64,000 bases of DNA from Chitinophaga sp. CF118 (GTDB taxonomy: Bacteria; Bacteroidota; Bacteroidia; Chitinophagales; Chitinophagaceae), in assembly GCF_900112615.1 (NCBI RefSeq), contig NZ_FOMK01000001.1:558001-622000 (forward strand), read 5' to 3'. Position 1 is the first letter of the stretch; each line of letters starts with the position of its first letter. The translations under genes and the position numbers were made by a program. Below the pieces are notes generated by a model. The model worked only from the letters and a program-made list of their open reading frames with translations. It was not told the origin of the DNA and did no database searches. Of this stretch, positions 1-9,448 are shown piece by piece.

Positions 1-300
1 GTATTCCGTCACATGCGACTTATAATCCCTGCTTCCCTCCTGATACATTTCCCTGGCATACCAGTCACCATGTTCCGGCTGGCATTGCGGGCCCCAATGT
101 GCCCATATGCCGAACTTTGCCTGTTTATACCAGCCTGGAACCTTATAATCTTTCAGAGAGTCCCAGGTGGGCTTAAAAGGGCCTTTTGCAACAGGCTCTC
201 CTGGTTGCAATGTTTCCAGCAAGCCAGCTCCCAATGCCCTGGATAGCCATAGTGCAGGTAACGTACCTGCCAACCCTTTTACGACAGCTCTTCTTTGCAT
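1..300 (-). CDS. Alpha-L-fucosidase (GH29), N-terminal part, cut by the window edge
   Basis: The reverse strand is open from an ATG at 300 to base 1 (100 codons) and continues outside the window. The N-terminus carries an Arg-Arg pair followed by a hydrophobic stretch ending near Gly-Ala-Gly, which fits a Tat-like or Sec export signal. Residues about 60-80 read KFGIWAHWGPQ followed by a Trp-Tyr-Ala-Arg-Glu-Met motif. This is the N-terminal signature of GH29 fucosidases, which release L-fucose from glycans in the periplasm or at the cell surface. The catalytic Asp lies outside the window, so activity cannot be judged. Family assignment is firm for the visible part; substrate is unknown. Confidence 0.85.
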   Translation of the reverse strand, partial: MQRRAVVKGLAGTLPALWLSRALGAGLLETLQPGEPVAKGPFKPTWDSLKDYKVPGWYKQAKFGIWAHWGPQCQPEHGDWYAREMYQEGSRDYKSHVTEY

Positions 301-372
301 AAGCGTATTTGATATTATTAATAATCTTGTATCGTTTTAATGATACAGGCTCCTCTCTTTATTTGGATATAC

Positions 373-693
373 TTATCGCTTATTTACAATATACTTTGGC
401 ATAATCAGGAAGCGTACAATAGTATGCGCAGAAAGAGATAACAACAATACTGCTCCAATAATCATTACCTGCTTCTCCATTGTATCGAATACATCCACCA
501 GCGGTGATATCTGTTTACCTGCATATAGCCATGCCAGCAGGAAAAGAATCACGCCGCAGATCCATAAAGTAACATGAGAATAGAAATACCTTTTTTTATG
601 ATACCCGTTTTTTCCAAACGATGTGAATAATAAAAATACGTGCGCAATAAAGAATACCAATGCCAGAATGGCCAGGGAATTAAAGGTGGTCAT
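373..693 (-). CDS. Small hypothetical membrane protein (106 aa)
   Basis: I do not recognise this family. The protein shows three hydrophobic segments (about residues 5-25, 42-61 and 75-95) separated by short basic loops such as KKRYFYSH, and ends in a basic tail. That pattern predicts a small inner-membrane protein with a cytoplasmic C-terminus. It lies upstream of the fucosidase gene on the same strand, 72 bp away, so the two could share a transcript. It has no visible catalytic motif. The uninterrupted frame and the consistent membrane pattern support a real gene; function is unknown. Confidence 0.6.
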   Translation of the reverse strand: MTTFNSLAILALVFFIAHVFLLFTSFGKNGYHKKRYFYSHVTLWICGVILFLLAWLYAGKQISPLVDVFDTMEKQVMIIGAVLLLSLSAHTIVRFLIMPKYIVNKR

Positions 694-825
694 AACAGTT
701 CAATTTTAAGTTGTGTGGTCTGATAATGATTATACAATAATTAGGTGGAATCATTATAAAGATAAATTTTTCCGCCAATTATGGGCTAAATACCATGTAT
801 TTTTTTCAGACCAAAACCCAGACAA

Positions 826-1296
826 TCAATGATCCTGCGGTGGTGCTGCATGCGGTTGCTCTCCATGCGGCGCCCCCTCTGGTCCTCCTTCCGGCAGCTT
901 CTTTGGCTCAGCGTTTCCATTATGACAGGTATAGCAGGTTACTGTCATAATAGTCTGCCCATTCTCATCTTTACCTGATTTAAAGTATTTCTTATTGATA
1001 CGATTGGTCAGCTTCATCATATCCCGGGCTGTTTCCTTTTCCTCCTTATCATCACTCACAAAATCCATTTTCTGTGGATTATCCTTAGACTTTGCATGAC
1101 AGAAATCACACTTCACCCCTAATGCTTTGTTGAAATGACGCATAGTTTTCATCAGCTCGTCATGACTGATGTTCTTAGGCAGTATTTTTAAATTCTTCGC
1201 CTTTTCTTCATTTGGCGGTAATGAAAGAGAACAAAGCATAGCTGCCACAATGAGTGACAACGGTACTGCAAATGTTTTTTTGAATTGCATGACCAT
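826..1296 (-). CDS. Di-haem cytochrome c, photosynthetic-reaction-centre-cytochrome-like
   Basis: A short signal peptide (hydrophobic stretch about residues 8-25) is followed by a mature domain with two CxxCH haem motifs: CDFCH near residues 63-67 and CYTCH near 121-125. Met residues in the helices before each motif (for example RDMMKL) could act as distal ligands. The pattern resembles half of the tetrahaem reaction-centre cytochrome subunit family. Non-photosynthetic Bacteroidota carry such small secreted versions, presumably for periplasmic electron transfer. The C-terminal tail is rich in Pro, Gly, Glu and His. The frame extends upstream to a TTG at 1329, but the first ATG codons are at 1296 and 1290 and one of these is the likelier start. 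Redox partner unknown. Confidence 0.75.
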   Translation of the reverse strand: MVMQFKKTFAVPLSLIVAAMLCSLSLPPNEEKAKNLKILPKNISHDELMKTMRHFNKALGVKCDFCHAKSKDNPQKMDFVSDDKEEKETARDMMKLTNRINKKYFKSGKDENGQTIMTVTCYTCHNGNAEPKKLPEGGPEGAPHGEQPHAAPPQDH

Positions 1297-1496
1297 GGGA
1301 TTTAGTAGATAAATTATTAGCTTCCTCAAATTATAACTGGAACTTACAAAAAGAACGGCAGAAAGTTGCAGGCCCTTCTCTTATTTTACATAAACGGTCA
1401 GCAGATCCTCCTAAACGTACAAACAGCCCGCCCCCGATAGTTGTAAAACAGGAACAGGCTGATGCACAGTTGTAGGTATAAAAAGGTATAATTATA

Positions 1497-1533
1497 ATAT
1501 TAACAGCGGAAATCGGATTTCCGCTGTTAATAT
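1497..1533 (-). terminator. Perfect 17-bp hairpin downstream of the PorP-like gene
   Basis: Bases 1497-1513 are exactly complementary to 1517-1533 with a CGG loop. The hairpin lies about 60 bp past the stop codon of the leftward PorP-like gene and before the cytochrome gene. No long U-tract follows, so termination is inferred from position and stem strength. Confidence 0.6.
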
Positions 1534-1593
1534 ACTTTATTTCCAAATGATGAGATAAAATTATACTGATTTAATTATTCTATTACACTAAAA

Positions 1594-2616
1594 TCACCAT
1601 ACATTCTTAGGACAGGAATCGTCATACTTATTGCCAAGAGTAAAGCCCAGTATGATTTCATGCGTCCCTTTATTGTAACTGGCCAGTGCAGTAGTGGAAT
1701 TATCGTAAGAGTAGCCGATATTCAATTTACTTGAGATGTTTACCCCCATCATACCGGCAAAACTGTCCTTATGCCGGTAGCTGGCACCAATCCATATCAG
1801 ATCCCTGTATTGCAGCTTCGTATTCACTTCTACCTGCACAGGAAGCGGATTAATGTATTTGATCATCAATGAGGGAATCAGGTTAAAATCATCATCAATC
1901 AGGAAACGGTAACCACCGGTCAGAAACAGATGGGGTACCGTCTTACCTGTTCCAGTAGTAATGGCATGATTTGAATAGTCTAACCTGGAAGGCACAATCT
2001 GTTGTGCCGATAAACCCACAAAATAATCGGCAGAATACAGGTACAAACCTGCTGTCATATCAAACTTGGTAGTATTAATATACCCACTGGAATATACCAC
2101 CGGATCAATTGTTGTATTCTGAAAATCCAATCCTGAACTTTTCAAACCAAAGCGGCTGATACCGGCACCAAAACCTGCTGATATACTGGTACGGGGAGTA
2201 AGCCCGATATGATAAGCATAAGTGCCATACACGCTAAGATTACTTAAAGGCCCGGTAACATCATTAATGATCTGCATCCCTACCCCATGATGTGGTTCTG
2301 AAGCCGAATAGTTCTCCCAGTAACGTTGCCCCCTGGGATTTTCACCAGGTACAGCAAAAGAAGTAGCAGTCGTACGGTAATCCTTTTTGTTGATAGGCCC
2401 CTGAATCGTAAAGTATGTGGTAACAGGAGACCCACTGAGTCCTGTCCACTGGTGCCTGTGACTGAGTTTTATATCCACATAATTCTCTATCCCGGAAAGA
2501 GCAGGATTAATGATATACTGATTCAGTATATATTGTGTATAATGAGGTTTCTGCTGCGCATAACAAGTACCGGCAAAAAGAACGCTCACACACAGGATTA
2601 TTACTTTATTCATCAT
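1594..2616 (-). CDS. PorP/SprF family type IX secretion outer membrane protein
   Basis: This 340-residue protein has a signal peptide (about residues 1-20, ending in CYAQQ) followed by the family signature: QKPHYTQYILNQYIINPALSG, with HRHQW a little further on. The rest alternates short amphipathic strands, as expected for an outer-membrane beta-barrel. PorP/SprF proteins work with type-B T9SS cargo and often sit next to it. Here the start codon is 8 bp downstream of the stop of a cargo gene (2625-4568), so the pair is almost certainly one transcript and a dedicated cargo-partner couple. The strong hairpin at 1497-1533 probably ends the operon. Confidence 0.9.
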   Translation of the reverse strand: MMNKVIILCVSVLFAGTCYAQQKPHYTQYILNQYIINPALSGIENYVDIKLSHRHQWTGLSGSPVTTYFTIQGPINKKDYRTTATSFAVPGENPRGQRYWENYSASEPHHGVGMQIINDVTGPLSNLSVYGTYAYHIGLTPRTSISAGFGAGISRFGLKSSGLDFQNTTIDPVVYSSGYINTTKFDMTAGLYLYSADYFVGLSAQQIVPSRLDYSNHAITTGTGKTVPHLFLTGGYRFLIDDDFNLIPSLMIKYINPLPVQVEVNTKLQYRDLIWIGASYRHKDSFAGMMGVNISSKLNIGYSYDNSTTALASYNKGTHEIILGFTLGNKYDDSCPKNVW

Positions 2617-2624
2617 CTGCTTTT

Positions 2625-4568
2625 TTATCTGAGAATCACTACCCAGCCAGTAGGATTTTTGCCGAAACCAGTTTTAAGATCTATCACATAATAATAAGTA
2701 CCTACCGGCAACTGTTTGCCATCATAAGTACCCGTCCATTCATTGCTATATCCCCTGCTTTTAAACACCAGTTGCCCATACCGGTTAAAAACGGATACAT
2801 CTGCTTCGGGATAAGTATCCAGTTTCTGAATTCTCCAGGTATCATTGATCCCATCATTATTGGGAGAGAAAGCATTCGGGATAATGATCTTCTTATACAC
2901 ACGGATAAATACCTGATCTGTAGCCACGCCACATCCGTCTCCAGATGTTACCGTCAGTGTATAGGTGGTATCACTATCGGGTGTTACTATCGGGTTCAGG
3001 ATAGTGGCATCTGTAATATTATATACTGGTGTCCATGCATAACTAACATCCGATCCTCCGGCTACACCGGCCAGCTGTGCAGGATCTCCTTCAAATATTT
3101 TCTGATCAGGTCCTGCATCGGCAGTAGGTTTTTTCCAGACAAATACCACAACCGTATCATAGGCATTACATTGCCCGTTGCTTACCGTCAATATATAAGA
3201 TGTAGTATCAGTGGGTGAAGCAACAGGACTGGCAACAGTGGTATCAGACAAGCCAGTGGCAGGCGACCACAAATAAGTGCTGCCTCCGCTACCCTGCAAA
3301 GTGACGGTATTACCCTCACAGATATTTACATCACTGCCGGCATCGGCTGTAGGTGCCGGATTTACGTCCACTGTTGTCGAGTCTATATTACTACATCCCA
3401 ATGCAGTGGTGAGCGTTACATAATACGTCCCATTGCCGGCAGAAGTGATTCCATTGATAGTAGGATTTTGAGACGTACTGCTAAAGCTATTGGGCCCTGT
3501 CCAACTAAAAGTAGACCCCGTACTTCCGGAGGCACTTAATTCCAGTATATCTCCTTCACAGGAAGGATTATTGCTGCTGGCAGCCGGATCGGGATTATCA
3601 TTGACTATAATACTGAGTACATTTGATGCAACACGACAGGAAGAAGAACCAATATTCGCACTTTGTGCTATAGCAAGTCTGTACAGATAGGTACCGGGAG
3701 CTGTGGGCAAACGGGTATACGTAGTACTGGTAGCTCCGGCAATATCTGTCCAGGTAGTACCCGTATCCGTACTTACCTGCCACTGATAAGCAGTACTACT
3801 GTAGCCGCCCGAAACAGTTCCTGTTAAATTAAAAACGGTTCCATCTCCCTTACATACTTCCGTTGACGTTATACCGCCATTCATAGTGGCGCTTACACTT
3901 AGTCCGCAGGGACGAAAGGTGATATCATCCAATGCAAGGTCATTGGCTGGTGCTCCACCAGGACTACTGTTACTCATCTTTATCATCACATCTGATACAC
4001 CGGCGGGAGTGGTAAAATAAAAACCAAACTGCCGCCATACAGGTCCAGTGCTTGTTCTGGCAATGGAACCTGTGGTATACGATTGAAGTACAGTAGCGCC
4101 GTCAGAAGTTAAAATAGAGAAGGTTACGTTGGGTGGATTATTATCTGAAGAGCGTAACAGATTCACGATCCATGCCGCAAATTCATATGTTGTATTGGGA
4201 CATAATCCGGTTACTGATTTCTTATAAAAATAATCTGTTACTGAAGTACTCGCATTCACCACCATCATATATCCCCCTGTATTACCGGTATGATCAGTTG
4301 TTGACCACCAAACATTTCCAGCACCCGCAGTTGTATTTTCAACTGTATAAGAACCATCATAAGGAAAGCTTTGGGCTACATAAGAATATGTAGTAATATC
4401 CGAACCCAATGCCCCGGCAAATGTAGCAGTACCTGCACCAAAATTCAGGCTTACAACCGGGTCTCCCAGGCTGCCGGTACATAACTGCGCTTTTGAGATA
4501 TACGAGATACACAGGAATAGCACAACTAAGCAATAGCCCTTAACGGTCCAATAATCAGGCAATTTCAT
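2625..4568 (-). CDS. T9SS type-B sorted surface protein with Ig/PKD-like repeats and gliding-motility-type C-terminal domain
   Basis: A 647-residue secreted protein. Residues about 1-27 form a signal peptide. Residues about 28-210 look like a beta-sandwich or lectin-like region. After this come Ig-like and PKD-like repeats rich in Ser, Thr and Gly, with recurring phrases such as PTADAG(S/P)D and VTLTxALGCS. The last 85 residues start with IPNAFSPNNDGINDTW and end in GWVVILR, the CHU_C or gliding-motility-associated C-terminal domain that directs type-B cargo through the T9SS. No enzyme motif is visible, so adhesion or matrix binding is the simplest inference. The downstream PorP/SprF gene is its probable export or anchoring partner. 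Confidence 0.88.
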   Translation of the reverse strand: MKLPDYWTVKGYCLVVLFLCISYISKAQLCTGSLGDPVVSLNFGAGTATFAGALGSDITTYSYVAQSFPYDGSYTVENTTAGAGNVWWSTTDHTGNTGGYMMVVNASTSVTDYFYKKSVTGLCPNTTYEFAAWIVNLLRSSDNNPPNVTFSILTSDGATVLQSYTTGSIARTSTGPVWRQFGFYFTTPAGVSDVMIKMSNSSPGGAPANDLALDDITFRPCGLSVSATMNGGITSTEVCKGDGTVFNLTGTVSGGYSSTAYQWQVSTDTGTTWTDIAGATSTTYTRLPTAPGTYLYRLAIAQSANIGSSSCRVASNVLSIIVNDNPDPAASSNNPSCEGDILELSASGSTGSTFSWTGPNSFSSTSQNPTINGITSAGNGTYYVTLTTALGCSNIDSTTVDVNPAPTADAGSDVNICEGNTVTLQGSGGSTYLWSPATGLSDTTVASPVASPTDTTSYILTVSNGQCNAYDTVVVFVWKKPTADAGPDQKIFEGDPAQLAGVAGGSDVSYAWTPVYNITDATILNPIVTPDSDTTYTLTVTSGDGCGVATDQVFIRVYKKIIIPNAFSPNNDGINDTWRIQKLDTYPEADVSVFNRYGQLVFKSRGYSNEWTGTYDGKQLPVGTYYYVIDLKTGFGKNPTGWVVILR

Positions 4569-4722
4569 TTGAATTAATTATAACTAGGTATAGTACTTCT
4601 CAGTATGCTAGCAGGCGCTAAAAATGGGGAATAGAGGTTGACTGGTACAACAAAAATATTCTAATAGGGTTATCGGAACAAAATAATATGCGAATGCCAG
4701 TTTTTTATAGACGGATGCCAAT

Positions 4723-4772
4723 AAAAAAGAGTTGCACCAAAGGCTTGATGCGATCGCCCCCCGGTACAACTC
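4723..4772 (-). terminator. Rho-independent terminator after the SusD-like gene
   Basis: On the reverse strand 4772-4763 (GAGTTGTACC) pairs with 4738-4729 (GGTGCAACTC), one mismatch. It is followed directly by a run of six T at 4728-4723. It lies 20 bp past the SusD stop codon, and the long loop contains GCGATCGC. Confidence 0.75.
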
Positions 4773-4792
4773 CTGAATATATGACATCTTCA

Positions 4793-6097
4793 TTAATACG
4801 CCGGATCGTCCGGAGTATTGGTATTATCGTTACGTTCAACAAATGGGAACGGGAAATAAGTACGTTTGCGTTCAGTTACTGGCCGCCCAAATCTGCGCTC
4901 ATCTTCAAGTGCCAGTCCCGCCATAAATAATTCAATACGGCGGTGTTTGTAAATCAGCGTAAGTAGCTCTGCTTCTGTAAGAGCTACTTCTGCCGGCAAT
5001 GCAGCACCTACACCAAATGCATCATTAGCTGCGGTTTTGGTCACCACCTTATTCAACTCAATCAATCCATTCGTTACATCATGCAAACGGGCATAACACT
5101 CTGCTTTAATCAGGGTAATTTCACCAGGCAGATATACAGGAATAGCCTGTGTAGTGGTAGTGTAAAACCCTTTTACCCTGAAACGCGGACTAGCACTGAT
5201 AGTTACATAAAACGGATATCGCTTGTCTGCTGCATCAGGCTGTAATCCTGCCGGCAGGCTCATTGTTGAATCCACTACCTGGTAAATATTATTGCTGGAT
5301 GTTACCAGCGTAAAGATCGGATTGGTAGTAAGAGAATTGTAATTAAATGTTGAAGCAACAGACAGGTTCACCTGGTTGGCAGCTGCCAGTGCATTTGCAT
5401 AATCCCCTGCAAACAATGCATAACGTGCCTTCAGCGCATACAATGTATTCTGAATATTAATACCAGCAGGGACGATGGGTGATGCAAAACCACCACCAAT
5501 AGCATTCGCGCTGATCGCATTCAATGCCTTATCAATTACCTGCACAGCTTTGGTATAACCTTCTGCGCTGGTAATAAATGCCACGTTTGATCCTACAGTA
5601 TCAGGAACATGATCCCAGAACATCGCCATATTGCCAACAGCCAGCGCTTTGAAAATAGAAGTATAAGCAATCACACCACTGGCATAGTTTTTATCTACTA
5701 CAATACTATCCACACTGTTTAATACTTTGTTTGCATCGTAGATAATCTTATTGGCAACCGTCCACATCCCGGTAACAACAGTATTCGTATTCTGTACACT
5801 GGTTCCTCCCAGATATAACTGGTTCTCATCTGTATTACCTGCATTTACCACATATGTTTCACCTGTCAGCAAACTGCCTGCTGCGATCGATGTATATATA
5901 AGTCCTGTTCTGTTTGCAGTATAAACATTTTGTAAACCAACGGCAACATCCGTCAATGCAAGCGGCGAACTGAATGCCTGATCTGTTGATGGTCCGGAAG
6001 GATCTGTATAATCCTTTTTACAGGAAGTAACAGTGAGCAACAGTAATGCCGCCGCTGCTATTATAGAACTGTTATATTTATTGATATACCTTTTCAT
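4793..6097 (-). CDS. SusD/RagB-like outer membrane lipoprotein
   Basis: A 435-residue lipoprotein. The N-terminal helix ends in LLTVTSCKKD, a lipobox with Cys near residue 24. The rest is helical and TPR-like, as in SusD proteins, with the C-terminal pattern IYKHRRIELFMAGLALEDERRFGRP typical of the family. It is shorter than most SusD proteins (about 500-550 residues). The open frame reaches 6211, but the start was placed at 6097 because that ATG is preceded by AGGAGA and begins the signal peptide, and the longer version would run into the SusC stop. It lies 19 bp downstream of the SusC gene. SusD caps the SusC barrel and binds the incoming glycan; the ligand here is unknown, but the neighbours suggest a muramic-acid-containing glycan. 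Confidence 0.88.
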   Translation of the reverse strand: MKRYINKYNSSIIAAAALLLLTVTSCKKDYTDPSGPSTDQAFSSPLALTDVAVGLQNVYTANRTGLIYTSIAAGSLLTGETYVVNAGNTDENQLYLGGTSVQNTNTVVTGMWTVANKIIYDANKVLNSVDSIVVDKNYASGVIAYTSIFKALAVGNMAMFWDHVPDTVGSNVAFITSAEGYTKAVQVIDKALNAISANAIGGGFASPIVPAGINIQNTLYALKARYALFAGDYANALAAANQVNLSVASTFNYNSLTTNPIFTLVTSSNNIYQVVDSTMSLPAGLQPDAADKRYPFYVTISASPRFRVKGFYTTTTQAIPVYLPGEITLIKAECYARLHDVTNGLIELNKVVTKTAANDAFGVGAALPAEVALTEAELLTLIYKHRRIELFMAGLALEDERRFGRPVTERKRTYFPFPFVERNDNTNTPDDPAY

Positions 6098-6116
6098 AAA
6101 TCTCCTTTTTGATAGT

Positions 6117-9100
6117 TTAGAATTTTGCACGAAGCGCCACATTAAATGTTCTTGGAGCTGGCACCGTACCAAAATCAATACCACGCAAAATGGTACTCTG
6201 TCCGGCTGCATTCACCTCAGGGTCATATCCCTTGTAGTGATCCCATGAATAGAGATTTCTACCTCCCAGGCTAATGGTCAGATCGCTTAATCCTTTCATT
6301 TTACCAACATTGTAACTCAGTGATACTTCTCTCAGCTTTACAAAAGAACCATCATCCACTCTCCATTCCTGTATATTATATACACCGGCAATGAAACCAC
6401 GTGGAATTTCGCCTCTGTCTTCTCTCTCTGCTACTTTACCATTGTCAACACCCTGCCTTGTTCTGAAGTCAGCATTAAATACACTACCACCTTGTACAGC
6501 ATCCAGCTGGGTATGTAAACTGAATTTTTTATAGTTAAAATCATTCGTCAAAGTCCCTGTCCATTTAGGATTAGGATCCCCTATTTTCTTCTGTAAAGCA
6601 GAACCGGTAGGTAAACCATTTGCATCACGTTTTGCTGTATAACTCAGAGGACTATTCTGTGTACCTGCTTCTGTAAGTGGAATACCTGCTGCATTTTTCA
6701 GTTCATTACCATTTGCATCACGTGCAAAGAAACTACCGTAAAAGAAACCAATGGGCTCTCCATTCGCAATCGCCACAGGTGCACCACTGGTAGTAGCATA
6801 CAGGATAATAGACTGTCCTATATCCACCGCTTTGTTTTTATTATGGTTATAGATAGCGGTCATTTCCCAATTGAAATTTTTTGTTTTCACAGGAACAACA
6901 TTTAACACTACTTCCATACCATTGTTTGCCAGGGAGCCAATATTATCCAGGCGGCTGGTAAAACCTTTTGTAGGGGCAATTGCGCGACTGATCAGCAAAT
7001 CTTCCACACGCTTGCGGTAATAGTTTACAGATACATTAATACGGTTATCCATAAACGCGAGATCTGTACCAAACTCCAGTTCTTTCTGTCTTTCCGGTTT
7101 AACATCCGGATTTGTGTAGGTTGTACTGGAATTAAAAGCTGCACTACCAATAAAAGGAGAAGCATTATAAGTATTATAACGGCCGTATGCAGGAATACCT
7201 GTCAGGTTACCAGACTCACCATAGGCAGCACGCAGTTTAAACAGGTTCCACCATTTAGACACACCCATATTCTTCCAGTAATCAGTTCCTGAAATCACAT
7301 AACTGCCACTCAGTTTAGTATACACCTGGTTCCTTTCAGATTCCCCGAATACGGAAGATCCATCTACTCTTAAAGCACCGGTCACAAATAACTGGTCACG
7401 GTATTTAAAGTTCTGCTGAATAAATTCACCGGAGATAGATGTTTCTGTACGCTGATCAGCGCCTGTAATAGCAGTAATAGCACCACTCACTACTTTTACA
7501 AAAGGAGGTAAACCCCTGCCCTGTTGTAATGAATAATGCATCCGCTGGTATTGCAGTGAATAACCTATCTGGGTTACAGAAGCCAGCGACTCACTGATCT
7601 TTGCATTATAGGTAGCATTCACATCATGATTGATCAGGAACGAATTATTACTACCAGCACTGGCATAACCATTCTGGGTAGGATCTAATGTAGCACCACC
7701 GCCAAAGAAACCGGAACTCACATTATAAGCATATGGAGGAATGAAAGTAGTACCATCCTGGCTATAGTTATCAATACCCATATGATAATCTATCGTCAGG
7801 TTTTTTGTTGGCGTCAGTTTGATACCTGCACCTGCAATGATCCTGCTGGTTTGTTGTTGTTGTTTGAAATCTTCAATAATAGATACCGGGTTCACACGTC
7901 CGCGTTCACCTACTGCCTGAATATTTCCCTGCGCATTCCGTTTTTCAATATCGTAGTAGTTACCAATGATCGTAACGGAGTTTGTTGGAGAGAAAAAGGA
8001 ATTACCATCAGGTTTCTCGTTAGACTTACTATACACGTAGTTCATGCTTGCATTAAAGCTGATCCACTTATTTACTTCCTGATCCAGGTTCAAACGAAAG
8101 CTATAACGGTTAAAGTCTGTATTCTGTATAATACCCTGATTGTATAAATAACCAGCAGAAGCATAATACCTTGTTTTATTCTGACCACCTACAACAGACA
8201 CATTATTATCAGTGCCTACGCCAGTGCTGAAAATATAATCCTGGTAATCGTACCGGTTTACAGCAGTTGTATTCGTCAGCGAAGGAGTCAATATTGTTTG
8301 TGTAGATACATCTGGTGTTCCACCAAACTTGGTAGGCGCCTGGTTCACATCCAGTTTTTTACGCAGTTGGTTCACATTGAAACTGCTGGAAAAACTTACT
8401 ACCGGAGCGCCACCTGCACCTCTTTTAGTAAAGATTTGTACCACACCCGCATTTGCACGGGAACCATAGATAGCTGCTGCTGCTGCACCATTCAACACCT
8501 CTATTCTTTCTATATCTGCAGGATTAATATCCACCATACGGTTCTGACCGATAGAACCAGTAGTATTAGCGCCAGACGTGCCAACACCATAACTTGCATC
8601 TGCATTTGTAACACGGGTGGTAGAGTTATCAATGATTACTCCATCTATTATATACAAAGGATCTGTAGAACCGGAAATAGTGCTGATACCCCGTAGTTTG
8701 ACAGATATACCGCCAGCAGGGTCACCGGAGTTTTGAGATACCTGTGCACCCGCAGTTTTACCCTGCAGGGCGGCCAATACGTTGCCGGTTGCTCCTTTTG
8801 TCAGTTCATCCGCTTTTACACTACTGATATAACTACCAAGTTGTTTACGTGTAGTTCCCTGCGAAGTACCGGTGATCACTACCTCATCCAGTTTGGATAC
8901 AGACTCAGATAATACCGCATTCAGCGTATATCCTTTTGCCGTGGTAATGACTAGAGTACTCTCTCTTGTTGAAAATCCGATCCCTGAATAAGTCACCGTA
9001 TAATTACCCGGCTGCAAATCTGCATTCAACACATAATTACCTTCCCCATCTGTTGTAGTGCCAAGTTTGGTATTCTTAACGGCTACGGTTATACCGGGCA

Positions 9101-9236
9101 ATGGCGCACCTGTTTCATCTGTCACCTTACCTGATAGTTTAACCTGTGCAAAAGCAGCAGCCGTTATACTATGCATAACAAGCAAGAGCAACAAATACCT
9201 GCATTTGACATGCCGGAATAATTGATACATTCTCAT
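6117..9236 (-). CDS. SusC/RagA family TonB-linked outer membrane transporter
   Basis: A 1039-residue TonB-dependent transporter. After the signal peptide there is a carboxypeptidase-regulatory-like domain (about residues 33-110, starting KLSGKVTDETGAPLPG). A TonB-box-like segment follows (KLDEVVITG) and then the plug, with the signatures VLAALQGKTAGAQV, PLYIIDGV and IERIEVLNGAAAAAIYGSRANAGV. The remainder is a beta-barrel ending in Phe. No N-terminal STN domain is present, so sigma/anti-sigma signalling is not expected. It is followed by its SusD partner and preceded by a DeoR-type regulator. It probably imports oligomers across the outer membrane with TonB energy. Confidence 0.93.
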   Translation of the reverse strand: MRMYQLFRHVKCRYLLLLLVMHSITAAAFAQVKLSGKVTDETGAPLPGITVAVKNTKLGTTTDGEGNYVLNADLQPGNYTVTYSGIGFSTRESTLVITTAKGYTLNAVLSESVSKLDEVVITGTSQGTTRKQLGSYISSVKADELTKGATGNVLAALQGKTAGAQVSQNSGDPAGGISVKLRGISTISGSTDPLYIIDGVIIDNSTTRVTNADASYGVGTSGANTTGSIGQNRMVDINPADIERIEVLNGAAAAAIYGSRANAGVVQIFTKRGAGGAPVVSFSSSFNVNQLRKKLDVNQAPTKFGGTPDVSTQTILTPSLTNTTAVNRYDYQDYIFSTGVGTDNNVSVVGGQNKTRYYASAGYLYNQGIIQNTDFNRYSFRLNLDQEVNKWISFNASMNYVYSKSNEKPDGNSFFSPTNSVTIIGNYYDIEKRNAQGNIQAVGERGRVNPVSIIEDFKQQQQTSRIIAGAGIKLTPTKNLTIDYHMGIDNYSQDGTTFIPPYAYNVSSGFFGGGATLDPTQNGYASAGSNNSFLINHDVNATYNAKISESLASVTQIGYSLQYQRMHYSLQQGRGLPPFVKVVSGAITAITGADQRTETSISGEFIQQNFKYRDQLFVTGALRVDGSSVFGESERNQVYTKLSGSYVISGTDYWKNMGVSKWWNLFKLRAAYGESGNLTGIPAYGRYNTYNASPFIGSAAFNSSTTYTNPDVKPERQKELEFGTDLAFMDNRINVSVNYYRKRVEDLLISRAIAPTKGFTSRLDNIGSLANNGMEVVLNVVPVKTKNFNWEMTAIYNHNKNKAVDIGQSIILYATTSGAPVAIANGEPIGFFYGSFFARDANGNELKNAAGIPLTEAGTQNSPLSYTAKRDANGLPTGSALQKKIGDPNPKWTGTLTNDFNYKKFSLHTQLDAVQGGSVFNADFRTRQGVDNGKVAEREDRGEIPRGFIAGVYNIQEWRVDDGSFVKLREVSLSYNVGKMKGLSDLTISLGGRNLYSWDHYKGYDPEVNAAGQSTILRGIDFGTVPAPRTFNVALRAKF

Positions 9237-9269
9237 AACTAAATTTTAAAAATTGAAGATGTTAATTGC

Positions 9270-9310
9270 TGGCTGTATACTTCCTGAACTCTAATTGGCC
9301 TGTATACTCC
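9270..9310. repeat. Direct repeat upstream of the SusC gene
   Basis: The 9-mer CTGTATACT occurs at 9273-9281 and 9300-9308, 27 bp apart, in the untranslated region between the DeoR-type gene and SusC. Its position suits a regulator site, but nothing else supports one. Confidence 0.3.
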
Positions 9311-9448
9311 TATAGTTTAAATGGTCCCTTTATGAGTTATTAATTTATTACTGCTATTTATTTGGCTGATGGGCAATAACACACTCTAAAGTCTTACGGG
9401 TACTCTACTCCCACATAATGACTTTTAAAATTATATTAGCTGATATAC

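Noticed and set aside
1331..1546. Reverse frame of 71 codons next to the cytochrome gene
   Set aside because: It spans the perfect hairpin at 1497-1533, has low-complexity composition and no recognisable motif.
2535..3218. Long plus-strand frame (227 codons) inside the T9SS cargo gene
   Set aside because: It lies opposite the well-supported reverse-strand cargo and PorP/SprF genes and has no family features.
4746..4760. GCGATCGC palindrome, reminiscent of HIP1-type repeats
   Set aside because: Single copy inside a terminator loop; nothing else in the window supports a repeat family.
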